Origin: Gymnopilus junonius | Lineage: Eukaryota; Basidiomycota; Agaricomycetes; Agaricales; Galerinaceae | DNA: 64,000 nucleotides | Direction of reading: 5' to 3' | NCBI GenBank assembly: GCA_015501075.1 | Contig: JADNYJ010000060.1 | Span: 62,001-126,000 of the forward strand | Part shown: piece by piece, positions 1-11,235 of the stretch | Layout of the letters: every line of letters begins with the position of its first letter | Numbering within the stretch: the first letter of the stretch is position 1 | The notes under the pieces: model-generated | The model's database searches: none | Told to the model about the DNA's origin: nothing | Seen by the model: the letters and a program-made list of their open reading frames with translations, nothing else | Program-made: the position numbers and the translations under genes

Positions 1-2493
1 AATGCTGTGCCTTATGTCGGACACCTTCCAAAGGCGGCTATCCCCCCTCAATTGCAAACCATACTATCCAGTTCGCAGTCGACAAAGCAAATCACTGCTC
101 AAGTACAGAAAATATACATTCCGGATGTCTTTGATAGCACGAGCTATGACCGACTTTTCAAACACCTCTTATGGATCGAAGAGTGCAAAATGGAGTGAGA
201 ACTTGATTTCTCAAATATAAAAATTTCTTAACGATCCTGTTCAGACAAGATTTGGAGCATTACGACATACTGAATGTGCAATTGAGGAAGCACAATAGCT
301 ACTATTAGTAAGTCTCGTCATTGCGTGCAGTGAAATGCCTTGAATTTAATCTTTTTAGCTTGGATGTTCCTGGTCTTGCAGAAAAACGACCAAGCGTTCT
401 CGTGGGTATGCCAGTCATATTTTTTCTGAAGGGTGACACTCATCCCTCGCAGGTGACCGCATCCTCGTACAGGAGCAGGGTGCGACAGATGGTCGCTGGT
501 ATGAAGGCCATGTGCATTTCGTGCGTCAAGCTGAAGTCGGGCTTCGGTTCCATGGGAGCTTTGCGCGCTACTCTGAGTCTTCCCGATTCCATGTTCGCTT
601 CAGACTTAACAGGGTTCCCATTCGGCGACAACACCAGGCTCTGGATACCGCCTTCAATGAGGACCGCATCTTATTTCCCCTCATGGGGAACGTTTCGCCT
701 CTTCTGCTGCCGCAGTTTGGTCAGACTGGAATGAAACTTTATAACAAGATAATAGCAAGCAATCCTCCTCAACTACAGGCAATTGCATCAATTGTTTCTC
801 TTCCACCCGGATCACCACCATTCGTTGTTTTTGGACCGTAAGACAAAATGCTGGCGGGACATTTATGTTTTAACTGACACATACAAATTCTAGGCCTGGT
901 ACTGGGAAGACGGTAACCATTATTGAAGCTGTTTTGCAAATTCTAGCTACCAATCGGCAGGCTAAAATTCTCGCGTGTGCACCGAGCAATTCAGCTGGTG
1001 ACCTCATTGCCACTCGACTTCGGACTCAACTCAACAAAGATACACTATTCCGCTTCTATGCTCCTTCTCGATTCAAAGATCAGGTACCAGATGAATTGCG
1101 AGACTTTACTTACACTACAGCGGATGGTCACTTCTCTGTGCCACCCATGGCCAAAATGAAGCAATTCCGTGTCATTATCACCACCTGTATATCCGCCTCG
1201 GTGGCCTCCGGTATTGGAATGCCTCGTGGGCATTTTAGCCACATTTTCATTGATGAAGCTGGGCAGGCTACTGAACCAGAAGCCTTTGTTTCGATCAAGA
1301 CTATGGCAGACCCCAAGATGAACGTGATTCTCTCCGGCGATCCCAAGCAACTTGGACCCATTATTCGGTCGGGTATCGCGAGGGAACTAGGGTTAGAAAA
1401 AAGCTACCTTGAGCGACTGATGAATCGTGATGCCTACCATCTGCGCACCTGCTACGGAAAGAGGTAAAACTTATTACTGCCTTCTGATTTAAAGGAATTG
1501 TTGACCAAGGATTTTTAGTGTCGTCAAACTGACAAAAAATTTCCGCTCCCATGCTGCCATTTTGAAGTTCCCCAATGAACGCTTCTATGATAATGAACTT
1601 GAACCATCTGCCACGCCAGCATTGATCAATGCCTACATCAATTTCCCACTTTTGCCGTCCAAGAAATTCCCCATTATTTTCCATTCCGTGTCTGGAAAAG
1701 ATGATCGCGAGGCATCGTCACCTTCTTTTTTCAATATTGACGAAGTTCTCCAGATTAAGTCCTATGTGGAGCAGCTCAAGGCCGATCGCCGTTTCAGGAC
1801 CAGTACGTCCTTTACCTATTTTTGGCTTTTTCTGTTAACTTTGTGATAACACTAGCGGATGCTGATATCGGAGTGATTGCGCCTTATCATGCTCAGGTGC
1901 AAAAGTTGAAAAAGACTTTGCGGCCTATTGCTGAAGATGTCAAAGTAGGCTCCGTCGAAGAGTTCCAAGGCCAGGTATGATCTCGTCCTTGTGTATCCAT
2001 GACCGGATGATCCATATGTTACCACAGGAAAGGAAGGTCATTTTGATCTCAACTGTCAGGAGCAGCAAAGAATTCGTGGAATATGACCTTAAACATACTC
2101 TCGGCTTCGTTGCCAATCCTCGTCGTTTCAATGGTGCGTCCCCATTCGATTTGAGCTATAATCAGACTTGAAATCTGATCTTGTCCTATAGTTGCTGTGA
2201 CAAGAGCCCAAGCCCTGCTCATTGTTGTTGGAGACCCACAAGTCCTTTCTCTTGACCCGCTATGGCGCTCGTTCCTCAATTACATCTACCTCAATGGAGG
2301 CTGGGTTGGTCCAGATATTCCATGGGATCCTAAAGCTACCATCGACGAAGCAGGAGGATATGATAAAGCAGTCCGGGCCGCTGCCCAGTTAGACATGAAT
2401 GAATTCGCCCGCCGGATGGAGTCACTGACCATGGCTGAGGTTGAGGAAGACGTGGATACCAATGTGGACAGGCCCTGGCGCGACATGGAGTAG
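1..2493 (+). CDS. MOV10/SDE3-type SF1 RNA helicase (5'-partial)
   Basis: Upf1-like superfamily 1 RNA helicase of the MOV10/Armitage/SDE3 branch; members act in RNA silencing and mRNA turnover. The 5' end lies outside the window. Nine exons can be followed: 1-194, 245-307, 359-405, 453-837, 894-1463, 1519-1802, 1856-1974, 2028-2134 and 2192-2493, with introns of about 50-57 bases. The reading shows the family beta-barrel phrase [15 protein letters not shown], Walker A (PPGTGKT) spanning the 838-893 intron, motif Ib-like APSNSAGD, Walker [12 protein letters not shown], motif [12 protein letters not shown], motif IV (LTKNFRSH), motif V ([11 protein letters not shown]) and motif VI (VAVTRAQ). All key helicase residues are present and no break was seen. 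The tail after motif VI is acidic and ends in RPWRDME. SDE3 and MOV10 cannot be told apart here because the N-terminus is missing. Confidence 0.93.
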
Positions 2494-5278
2494 AGGTCCT
2501 GCATATATTTCTTTTTCTTCTTGAGATATTTCTTGTAACAACGAATACAGAGTCTGCCCGTGATATGAATCCATTTAAATGGTCTTTGTGTACAAAAAGT
2601 CACCCCTGGCGGTCCAACAAATTTGCAAGGACTTAGAAGATCAACATTTTTGGAGCTCAGGAGACATTGCAAGCACTCAGATACTCCATCAACTAGTCTA
2701 TCATTGAGATTTAGACCAAGACCCCCCTTGCACTGGTCCTCAGAGATTTTCCTTCCTCTTCTTTTATTTTATGGCATCTTTTCCCTCCCATTGGTATTGA
2801 ACACTACTCCTTTCTTGTTTTGGCTTGAAATTTTTTCATAGCCCAGTCATTATACAGGATGATAGAAGTTGGAATATCGCTTTCAAGTCTCGCGGGGAAG
2901 TCAAAGGGAATATCCTGGATTCGTGGCTGCCATTGCAAACAAACGCGCCCACGTGATAAGTAGAGCATGGCAGGGATAGAATGCCTATAAGCTGCTGATG
3001 ACAACTTCGGCCTTGATCCTTGACCAACACCGGAGCCCCCAACGGGACGAGGACGTTGCTTCGACATGTGAAGTCATCCGACGGACCCATCATTTATGAG
3101 CGTTGCTTTGAAAGTTGATGAGTCGTAATTGAATGAACCTTCGATTGATAGAAAGATTGGTTTGTTGCACAACTGAGATACATTTTCCTTCTTCCTTGTC
3201 CGGGTCTTGCACCGAGAACTGCATTCCTTTTTTGCATTTATGCTTCATTGGTTCGAAGGGCCTGTATGGTCCGGTCATTAGTGGACGATCAGATTGCTAC
3301 GGTCTTCTTGCGGAGTATCGCAACAAGCCAGGAAGAGAATCGCACCTGCCATAGTCACAAACATTCGTGTCATATGATGAGTGGGACATGGCAGCGTCGC
3401 TGATAATCTATGCCACTCTGAGGACAGGACAGGCTCCGACCATGATCTGCATCGATCCACAAACGGGCACAAGCTTATCGTCAACAATTTTGCTCTCGGG
3501 GATGGGTGGTCAACCTGTCGTAGTGTGAATGCTGTGCAAGAGTTAGGTATGGCATAACACAGCAACGTTCGAGGGACTACCAACCTCTAGGCGAAAGCAC
3601 CGTTGTCCTCACGACGATGAATTGTAATTATTATGTTGCACAGATACCAGTTGGCGATTAGAGGCATTGCTCTGTGCCTCGGTTCGACGTCAGTGTTGGG
3701 TCATAACTGGTAATGCCGATGTACGACACATCGATGCCGCGTTTATCGCTGTCGTCAACGACTAGCCCAATAGAGTGGGGGTAGATGATGGGGGGCAAGG
3801 CTGAGTACAAACGGCGTCCAGTAGGTTGCTGTGTGTACTGGACATGCCTCAAGTTGGAGCGCACGAACCAGATCGTGGTGGTTGGGAGGAAAGAGAGGTT
3901 GGGAGGGGTTGAGGGTTTATATACCCCGGCAAGGGAATGTGGTCGTGTTTGTAGTCCGCTCACACAATCGATAGCTTGGCGGGGCTGATAATGGGATCCG
4001 ATGGGCAAAGGAGGGAATTGCCGGAAATTTTGCCAAATTCCTTGTGGGCTGACCGACTGTGGGCATTGGGCGGTCACTCGGAGACAGTAGACATGCCCTT
4101 TTAAGGAACGATTGCCATTTCAAGTAATCAAAGAAATGGGTTTGTGATTGATCACCGCGGCGATTGCTCAGACATCTCGCTTAGTCAGATTGATATGTCA
4201 AATGTCGTGAATATTGTCTTTGGTTGACATTCCTCCTGGGTGAAATTGTACCAAGAAAACAGCGACGAACAGTATCCATGTTTTCGCCATCTACTACATA
4301 GCCATGCCACGTGCATAAAATCTCCTCAATTTTCACAGGTGACAAAGTATGTTCGCCAGCTTCAATATCGATTATCGGATAAAATGAGCAGGGCATTTTC
4401 TTGCCCCCCTGTAACTGTGTTGCCCAGGCTAGCAAAGAGAGGCTCAGATATTCCGAACCACTTGCCCTCGCTTCAGGCACGAAAAGTTGAGAACCAACGA
4501 AAGAGAAATGTCGGCGCTGACCGGTTGACCCTTCGGAATGGAAGTGACAAACGTGGTTCCAAAGTCTAGCTCTCTGTTCAACGCTTCTGGAATCATTGGC
4601 AGACAGCTCGTAGGGGCTCAGCCAATGCTTCTGGTTCCATCTTAAATATGAGATGTTTATTCGAGCACGAAATAGCACCTAACAACCTTCTATTTTGCCT
4701 TCAAGAATGACGGACAGAACTTGAGCCTTGTGTTATAGTCAAAATACTTGGAGAAAAAGAAAGTCTGTCAGACAGTTACACGATCTGGGGATATGAATAA
4801 CGTCGTACTTCATTCACCATCTTAAATAGCACATATGACCGTATCATTTCGCGAAACAACCAGCCTTCAGACTCGGATCGAGAAGCTGGCACATAGATTA
4901 GAATTAGTATATCAATATAATCGACAAATGATCGTCTACGCACCTTGTGCATCTCTCGCTAACTCTAAAAAATCGACAGAATACTCTCTGTCACTCCCAG
5001 GCGTGAGGCTTTTGACTGGGCGTCAGCCCTGACGACGAGTCCTTGCCTCCCTTTATGCTTAGGAAATAGGTTTGACGAAGCCTTTCAGAGTAAGCTTTTA
5101 GCACAGTCGTACAAGGGCGGGAACTGTGCCAGATTCGTATTCCAAACATAGTCAGGCCTATAGTTATGGTATCAATGACTAGAACACTTTATGGATAAGA
5201 ATTCAGAGAATAACCTCCCAGTAAGGTGTTCAACTTCTAACCATTTAAATGAAGACTGAATCATCTCAGATTGCGCAC
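2494..5278. other. gene-poor interval, no supported gene
   Basis: About 2.8 kb between the helicase and the next plus-strand gene. Several minus-strand frames of 85-165 codons are open (2804-3067, 3278-3583, 3658-4077, 4181-4678). None shows a recognisable domain, convincing splice partners or a codon pattern like its neighbours. A TATATAAA string on the minus strand at 3916-3923 could be a TATA box for a short transcript, but the reading frame just downstream closes after about 27 codons. I see no repeat or transposon signature. Confidence 0.4.
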
Positions 5279-6817
5279 ATGGTGACCGCAACGGAGAATG
5301 AGCAGTATCAAGCTTCGGCAGCGTTAACTGTAACCCAAAACGAACTGGTAGGCACCAAGGCGGCGGGTAGAGTGAAGGTGGAGTGAGGACGAAAGAGAAG
5401 TGCACAGCCACTTGACATCAACGAATTTGCCTTTGACGGTCACTAGCACTGATGACATGAAACCAGCTGCCACTCTTTCCAACCTTTTCAAAGAGATTAG
5501 TAGTCGGCCACCAAGATATCCTGAACTCAATGGACTAAAGAAGTCGAATTCTTTCAAATCAATTCAGGTGAACTCTTTGTCCTTCAATCCTTGCAATTAG
5601 TGACACTTTCTAGTTGAGGAATCAAACACCTGGATCTCTTGACCCCTTCTTTTCTCCTGATACATATGTATATAAGGATGTACTTGACCCATCTCACCCA
5701 GCCACAGGAGTCTCTGTTAAATTCCCAAACATACGAGATGAGGATATCGGAGTCAAGATCAGGCCCTTGAGCCTCCTCCTTCCAAAGCAGCTACCATTCC
5801 CTGCAATACCGATCGTAACATGGGCTGAACGCGTCAAGTGGGCAAAATCAGTTGGAATAGTTGGGGTTCCAGGCTCAAAGTCTCCCAAAATCCCCGCACA
5901 CTTGGGTTTGACTCCGAAGGACCAGCTGTATCCTGAGGAGGATTACAATTCTTTCGTGATTCCTGCAAAACGCGTCATACCTCGCGGACCTCTCTTCGAC
6001 CTTGCCCTGAGAAAGGCAGCACGTCGTGTTCATGCATCTCTTCATGTCTCAACGAGCAAGAAGCGCATGGGTGCAGATCGATACATGCGACGTGGCATCG
6101 AAACAAGATTAAGGGCAGCAATGAATATGATAATTACAAGAGGAGCATCTGCAGGGGTCAAATCTGGCACTCCTCCGAACACCCCAATTGTAGTTTCTGA
6201 GGCCGACGCAGGCAAACATTGGATCATGCAGGGTGCGGTTATTTTAATTTTTGCCTTGGTCAGACAGAGTTCGAGTCTGAATGACATTCTGTCTAGGTTG
6301 GGCTTACATGTTTTATCCGAAGAGTGAAGTTTACAACATGCCCTATCCGATCCTCATCACGAAATTACGATCCCTTCTGGAACAGATCAATAAAAGAGTG
6401 AATCAATTGGAACGTTCATGGCTTAACGACTCCCTGCTACAAGACCAAAAGTCGGGCAAGCTTGCGCCGCCTGCTGGTAGCTTTAGCAAGCGAAATGAAC
6501 CAGGCCGTTATGAAGGGCAGCAGATCAATTCTGTACGCGTCAGGCCGCGGGATAAATCGGATGGGGACCACCCTGAATTACATGACATTGCCTCACTGGG
6601 TGAAGTAATGAGACGGAGATCGCAGGTCCAACCTACATCTCCTGCCTCGACTCCTAAAGTTCCGAAGACATCCAAATCCCTGGCATCCATGATTCTTGCA
6701 GGAAAAAAACGCGAGGTCTGGGAGAAGGAGCTATCAGCGGGGTTGAGTTTGATAGGACAAAGGGTTGGCCAGGAATTGAAATGTATTGATGCAGCGACTC
6801 CTCCGCAATCGGAGTAA
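5279..6817 (+). CDS. conserved fungal protein of unknown function
   Basis: Four exons give a 454-residue protein: 5279-5382, 5447-5567, 5614-6232 and 6297-6817. Introns are 64, 46 and 64 bases with GT-AG ends (GTGAGG, GTGAAC and GTGCGG donors), and all phases agree. The start is the first ATG that joins in phase to exon 2. No catalytic motif is recognised. The middle is basic (an RKAARRVH stretch and RRGIETRLRAAMNMI). A conserved-looking aromatic block, HWIMQGWAYMFYPKSEVYNM, is rebuilt exactly across intron 3, which supports the splicing. It is followed by a predicted helix (ITKLRSLLEQINKRVNQLERS). The C-terminal third is Ser/Pro-rich and probably disordered. I recall similar WxYxFYPxxExYxMPYP blocks from uncharacterised agaricomycete proteins, but no function is known to me. 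Confidence 0.72.
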
Positions 6818-7465
6818 ACAGGGTAATCTTCGGCTCCAAGGGCTTGTTGAGCTTTGGATCATAATTCTACCTGATCACCGTTCTCGATTTGATCTTCCTG
6901 GTTGTTAGAAAGACAATATTTCGATTCGATTCCTTGACAGTGCCATATCGCATTATTTTCACCGCTGGCGATCAACTTTCCCTATATATAAGGCCCGGTT
7001 TCGATGGCTATGCTGTCGGCATGATCAACGTCGCAAATTTTCAGCATACTGTAAATACGTGTATAGCATCGACGCTACGAAGAACTTAATCAAGTGAAGT
7101 CCTTATTGGCTGGCAAGTCATCGCTTGATTTAAAATGGCAGACCGAGTGTGAAGCATTCTCGAGAAGTTCTGTCCGTAAAGGAGTTCGTTCTCAAGCCAG
7201 GCACGAGGCGAAGGCTAGCCTAGTTTCACCAACGACGTTCCCAGTTCCCTCAAGCCAGCGGTGAAACTTCAGGGGTGTGAAAGAAAGTCGGAGCTGAATG
7301 TCATACGGAAATTTTGGACGACATATGGTCATTGGTCCACAGGCCAGAAAATCCATGCTGACTTCCATACATCTAAATAAATCATGCATACAAGTACACG
7401 TTCGGTTCTTTGACTTCTGTCGCCGACTACCAACCCCGTCCGTTACAGAGTCCGTGAATAGGCTC
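6818..7465. other. convergent intergenic region
   Basis: This is the space between the 3' ends of the plus-strand unknown gene and the minus-strand dipeptidase. The short open frames (for example 7192-7491 minus and 7298-7510 plus) have no recognisable domain, and one overlaps the dipeptidase 3' end. It probably holds both 3' UTRs. Nothing else was seen. Confidence 0.5.
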
Positions 7466-9365
7466 TTATTTCTGAACGTCAGCCAATTCATAGAGGTATG
7501 TACCGAGTAGTTTCGACTGATGAGGCATTTGGATTAGAAACTTTACCACAGAACCAAGAGATAGAGCTCACCCCTTCAAGGAAGTTTGATTTGTCCAACT
7601 TCTCGTTCGTCGAGCTGAGGGCGACCTGTCAGTTTCTGGAACTACCTGAAATGAGGCTTGCAAAACTTACTGTGCACCGTCGTCGCCACGTCCCATAGGA
7701 AGTAGCAGCACATTGACACCCAGAGACTCGGCGAAGGTCAGAGTAACTGGAATTGATCCACCCTCCCGAGTCAGGTCAGGATCTTGACCATAAACAGCCT
7801 ACAAGAAAGACAAAATTAGCATCTGGAGGAGCTCTGTTCTTCGTCGGCATCTACACACCTTGGTGGCTTTCTTCGCAGCTTCAAAGTTCCAGTGGCGATG
7901 ATCAGCAACCCAAGGCTTTCCTCCGTGTAGGTTCTCCACAGTCAACTTGTTCTTGCTACCGATGGCAGCGAAAGCCTTCTCAAGATGTGCAATGACCAGG
8001 GGATGACGGCTTCAGGTGTTTGAGGTGGAACAAGGCTGCGTTTCATGTTGTTAGATCCCAGCTTATGAAGATCATGATTCTGAAAGTCTTGCCCACCGAA
8101 TGCTGAACTTGCCAGATACCTTGGCAGGGATGACAGTCTTTGCTCCGGCCCCGCTGAAGGCACCTTCAATGCCGTGAATGGACAAGCTTGGAGAGCGCAT
8201 GCGACCCATAAGCACGGAAACTTTGTCATCTGACAAAGCGATCGATGCGCCAGCAGCTTCTTCAATATCAGAGATCGAATAGTTCAGGCCAGCGTAGATC
8301 GCCCTAGCGAAAATTAAACGGATGTTCAGCCAACGACATTGTGAGAATATCAGCAAGACTTACTTCTCTTCTTCATTAGGTGGGGCGACCATGTCATCAA
8401 CGCCCTTGACCAAGATGTCACCTTGAGCACTGACAAGAGTTCCAAGGAGACTGATGAGATCAGTCATAGGCTCATGGACTGTGCGGCCGAAAACACCAGA
8501 GTGGAGGTCTCGAGCAGGTCCGGTGATAGTGACCTTGTAATAAGATAATCCTCGAAGACCGTACGTGAGAGCAGGAGTGCGAGTGTTGAGCCAATAATTA
8601 TCGGACTAAGCTCATCGTCAACATTCTTTCCAATGATATGCATATGAATGAACTTACAATGCATACGCAGTCCACACCCTCAAAGTATCCTCCTTTGAGG
8701 GATTCACGCTGAACGAGCTCGTCGAGGCCTTCGCTTCCGCTCTCCTCCATACCTTCAAAGACGCATCTCAGGTTGACGGGGAGAGGAATGTTGTTCTCGT
8801 GGTGGTACTGCAAGACGTTCAGCCATCCCAGGATTGGGCCTTTGTCGTCAGAGCTACCACGGCCAATGAGACGACCTGTCTTCTCATCAATGGCCAGGGT
8901 GAAAGGTTCAGTGTCCCAGCCATCCGACTTGTTTGCCTAGACGCATCTATAAAATCAGCTTCCTCCGAGGCTTGAAAACATGGATACACAGTACGTACCG
9001 GTTGCACATCAAAGTGGCCATAGATCAGCACTGTCTTCTTACTCTTATCGTCTCCGATACGGCCAAGGATCGCAGGAGGCAAAGGTAGATCTTCGCCATC
9101 CATCGTGTGCCTGCCGAGGTCGACGAGCTGGGTATCGACACCGACTTGTTTCAATTGACCATTCAACCATTCAGCCATAGCAAATACGTCTTTGCGATGT
9201 GTAGCATCTCCTGAGATCCTGTCAGTTGCCACTCGTTTTAGGCATAGTTATTAAAGATTAGATCGAGCTGATTTACGATGGGATCGCAACAGCATCAGCT
9301 AAGCGCTTGATAAATTTGTCTGCATTGTTGTCAATGTACTTCAAGAATTCTGCTGGGGCTGGCAT
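7466..9365 (-). CDS. DUG1: M20 metallodipeptidase (DUG1/CNDP2 type), one-base frameshift
   Basis: Cytosolic Cys-Gly/carnosine-type dipeptidase of family M20; fungal Dug1 cleaves Cys-Gly in glutathione turnover. The start at 9365 opens with [18 protein letters not shown]. Early exons are 9277-9365, 8999-9218, 8658-8936 and 8364-8605, followed by about five more to the stop at 7466-7468. Di-zinc residues are visible: YGHFDVQP (HxD), RGSSDDKGP, the Glu pair in [10 protein letters not shown], and the late His in MGRGDDGAH, which is split by an intron. The C-terminus reads [14 protein letters not shown]. One break: in the exon after [12 protein letters not shown], the frame is kept only if one base is added to the G run at 8000-8003. 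Downstream coding ([13 protein letters not shown]) is otherwise perfect. This is either a sequence or assembly error in a homopolymer or a very recent inactivation. Confidence 0.93.
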
Positions 9366-10111
9366 TTTGAAGGCCGGTAAGTAGCTGTCAGAGATTCAAG
9401 TTCGTGCCGTAAGAGCCAGTCAAGATCATTATGTCATCAGTAATTGCACGTCTGTGATTGACCACCATCATCGATTCGTCACGAAAATTCCTTCTTCTAA
9501 ATTCACTACGCAAACCGAGTTATCAACTGCAGCGCCTGATTCTTAGACTCTTGTAGTGTTGTTTCATTGCCTTTCATTCCAGCTCATGGAATACGGAACA
9601 CTTCCAGAGTTTTCGTGTAAGATGTAAATTACATTTCAAACTGGCTATGAAGAGGAATTGGCTAATTATGATACCAGGCTATGCATGTACAAGTAATAGT
9701 AATTGAAAAGGGTTTTGTCGCTGGGCCCTCAGCATAATGATGCCACACTTTCTTGAATTCGCTTAAAACAAACTGGATGCCTCCCCTTTTTCTGCGACTC
9801 GACACTGACTCTTCGAAAGATTTCGAGAAGTCTGGAGGGAAGAGAGGTAATGGCAGAAGGAGGCCTAAACGGTTGGAACGCGAAAGAGAACGCGAAGACA
9901 AGCTTTTGGTCAAGTTGGACAGCCTGAGGTTGGGAAGGAAATTGAGAGGCAAGAATAATATTAAGAGTGCTCGCAAATTATTCGCACGATTGCACTACGT
10001 CCTCTTTCCTCCATTTTTATCCTCTTCTCATGATATCCTCCTATTTATAATTGACAATGATCTGATACGACTTGTTTTCTGGGCCTGCAATTTCCCCCCT
10101 TAGCTTACGGT
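9366..10111. promoter_or_regulatory. divergent promoter region, dipeptidase / hydrolase
   Basis: This 746-base gap separates two divergent starts, so it should hold both promoters. The two opposing frames at 9662-9976 (minus) and 9753-10103 (plus) are low-complexity Arg/Lys/Leu readings of one purine-rich stretch, and I do not take either as a gene. The 30 bases before the hydrolase start are pyrimidine-rich, as is common before fungal start codons. Confidence 0.4.
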
Positions 10112-11041
10112 ATGACGGATCCCATACAACTTCGCTCTGGAATGCCTCAGCGAGAGGCTGAGCTGGTGAAATCATTACCTCCTCTGTCGTCTGCTCTTAA
10201 AGAGGAATACGTTACCATCCCAGGGCCTAAGCAGCTCAAGATAACTCGTCCTGTGCAGATCTCTTCTGATTCAACCACCGCCCCTCCTCTTATCCTACTT
10301 TTTCATGGAGGGGGCTTTATCACTGGCTCGCCCGAACAGGTCACTCGTCCCGCCAGAGAATTTGCTGAAGAGTTTGGTGCGGTCGTTGTTGGTGCCAGCT
10401 ATAAATTCATTCCGGAGCACATATTTCCTGGAAGTATCGAAGACGCCTATGACACCCTCGTTTGGCTCTCCAAAAATGCGCCCACGCAGCTTGGAGTCAA
10501 TTTGCAAAATGGATTTGTCGTTGGTGGAGTTTCAGCCGGAGGTAACATTGCAGCGGTCTTGCCCACCCTCGCCATCGAACGTGGTGATTTTCCGAAAGAG
10601 GTCAAAATCACTGGTTCGTATGTCATGATTCTGAGTCTATTGGTGAAAGAAATTGTTCCCAAAGAGTATCTAGCAGACTGGCGATCCCGAGAGGAGAACA
10701 AAAACGGAGGCGGCGTTCTATCAAGCGAAGCGGTGGATGCCATCATCGCGATCCTGAAGCCTGACATTCATTCCCCACTTTTCAGCCCCTTCAATAGCAG
10801 CGATGAAGTTCTCAAACAACTGCCGAGAACCTACATCCAAGTCGGTGGCAAGGATTGTTTAAGAGACGACGGAATCGTGTACCAAAAATTCCTGAAATCC
10901 AAAGGAGTGGATGTCAAAATCGATAGTTATCCCGACTTCGGACATTTGTCGTACACAATCTTCACTCAGAAGGGGGACGAGGAAGAGGAGAATCTAAGAG
11001 TGAACACAATGCAAGCAATGAAGTGGTTGTTGCGTTTATAA
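10112..11041 (+). CDS. alpha/beta hydrolase (HSL-type esterase/lipase)
   Basis: Single-exon protein of 309 residues in the hormone-sensitive-lipase (alpha/beta hydrolase fold-3) group. The oxyanion-hole motif HGGGF is at 65-69. The nucleophile elbow GVSAGGN is at 139-145 (Ser141), the acid is Asp248 in GGKDCLRDDG, and His278 lies in PDFGHLS, so the catalytic triad is complete. SPLFSPF at 221-227 is typical of the family. No signal peptide or membrane segment is seen, which suggests a cytosolic enzyme acting on small esters; the substrate cannot be told. Its 3' end converges on the SH3 gene with 194 bases between stop codons. The lack of introns is unusual for this window, but the family is often intron-poor in fungi. 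Confidence 0.92.
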   Translation: MTDPIQLRSGMPQREAELVKSLPPLSSALKEEYVTIPGPKQLKITRPVQISSDSTTAPPLILLFHGGGFITGSPEQVTRPAREFAEEFGAVVVGASYKFIPEHIFPGSIEDAYDTLVWLSKNAPTQLGVNLQNGFVVGGVSAGGNIAAVLPTLAIERGDFPKEVKITGSYVMILSLLVKEIVPKEYLADWRSREENKNGGGVLSSEAVDAIIAILKPDIHSPLFSPFNSSDEVLKQLPRTYIQVGGKDCLRDDGIVYQKFLKSKGVDVKIDSYPDFGHLSYTIFTQKGDEEEENLRVNTMQAMKWLLRL

Positions 11042-11235
11042 TCCCGAGTCTTGATTTTGTAGACATCGCTCTGGGTATTGTAATTATGTCACGAAGGAAA
11101 GGTCAACAATTAATGCTATATGCATATCGGGAATGGTCCAAGGTAGCTTCTCCAATAAATATATTAGTAACAAGAATGACGATTATAAGATGGCAAAGAT
11201 CGAGAGCATCAAGAATCAAAAATAAAATAAACCGT

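Noticed and set aside
3658..4077. 139-codon minus-strand frame with a TATATAAA upstream
   Set aside because: No domain, biased toward Pro/Thr/Ser from pyrimidine-rich DNA, and the ATG just after the TATA-like string opens a different frame that closes in about 27 codons.
4181..4678. 165-codon minus-strand frame
   Set aside because: No recognisable motif or splice context, and an equally long frame is open on the other strand; probably chance.
9662..10103. Overlapping Arg/Lys- and Leu-rich frames on both strands
   Set aside because: Both are low-complexity readings of one purine-rich promoter stretch.
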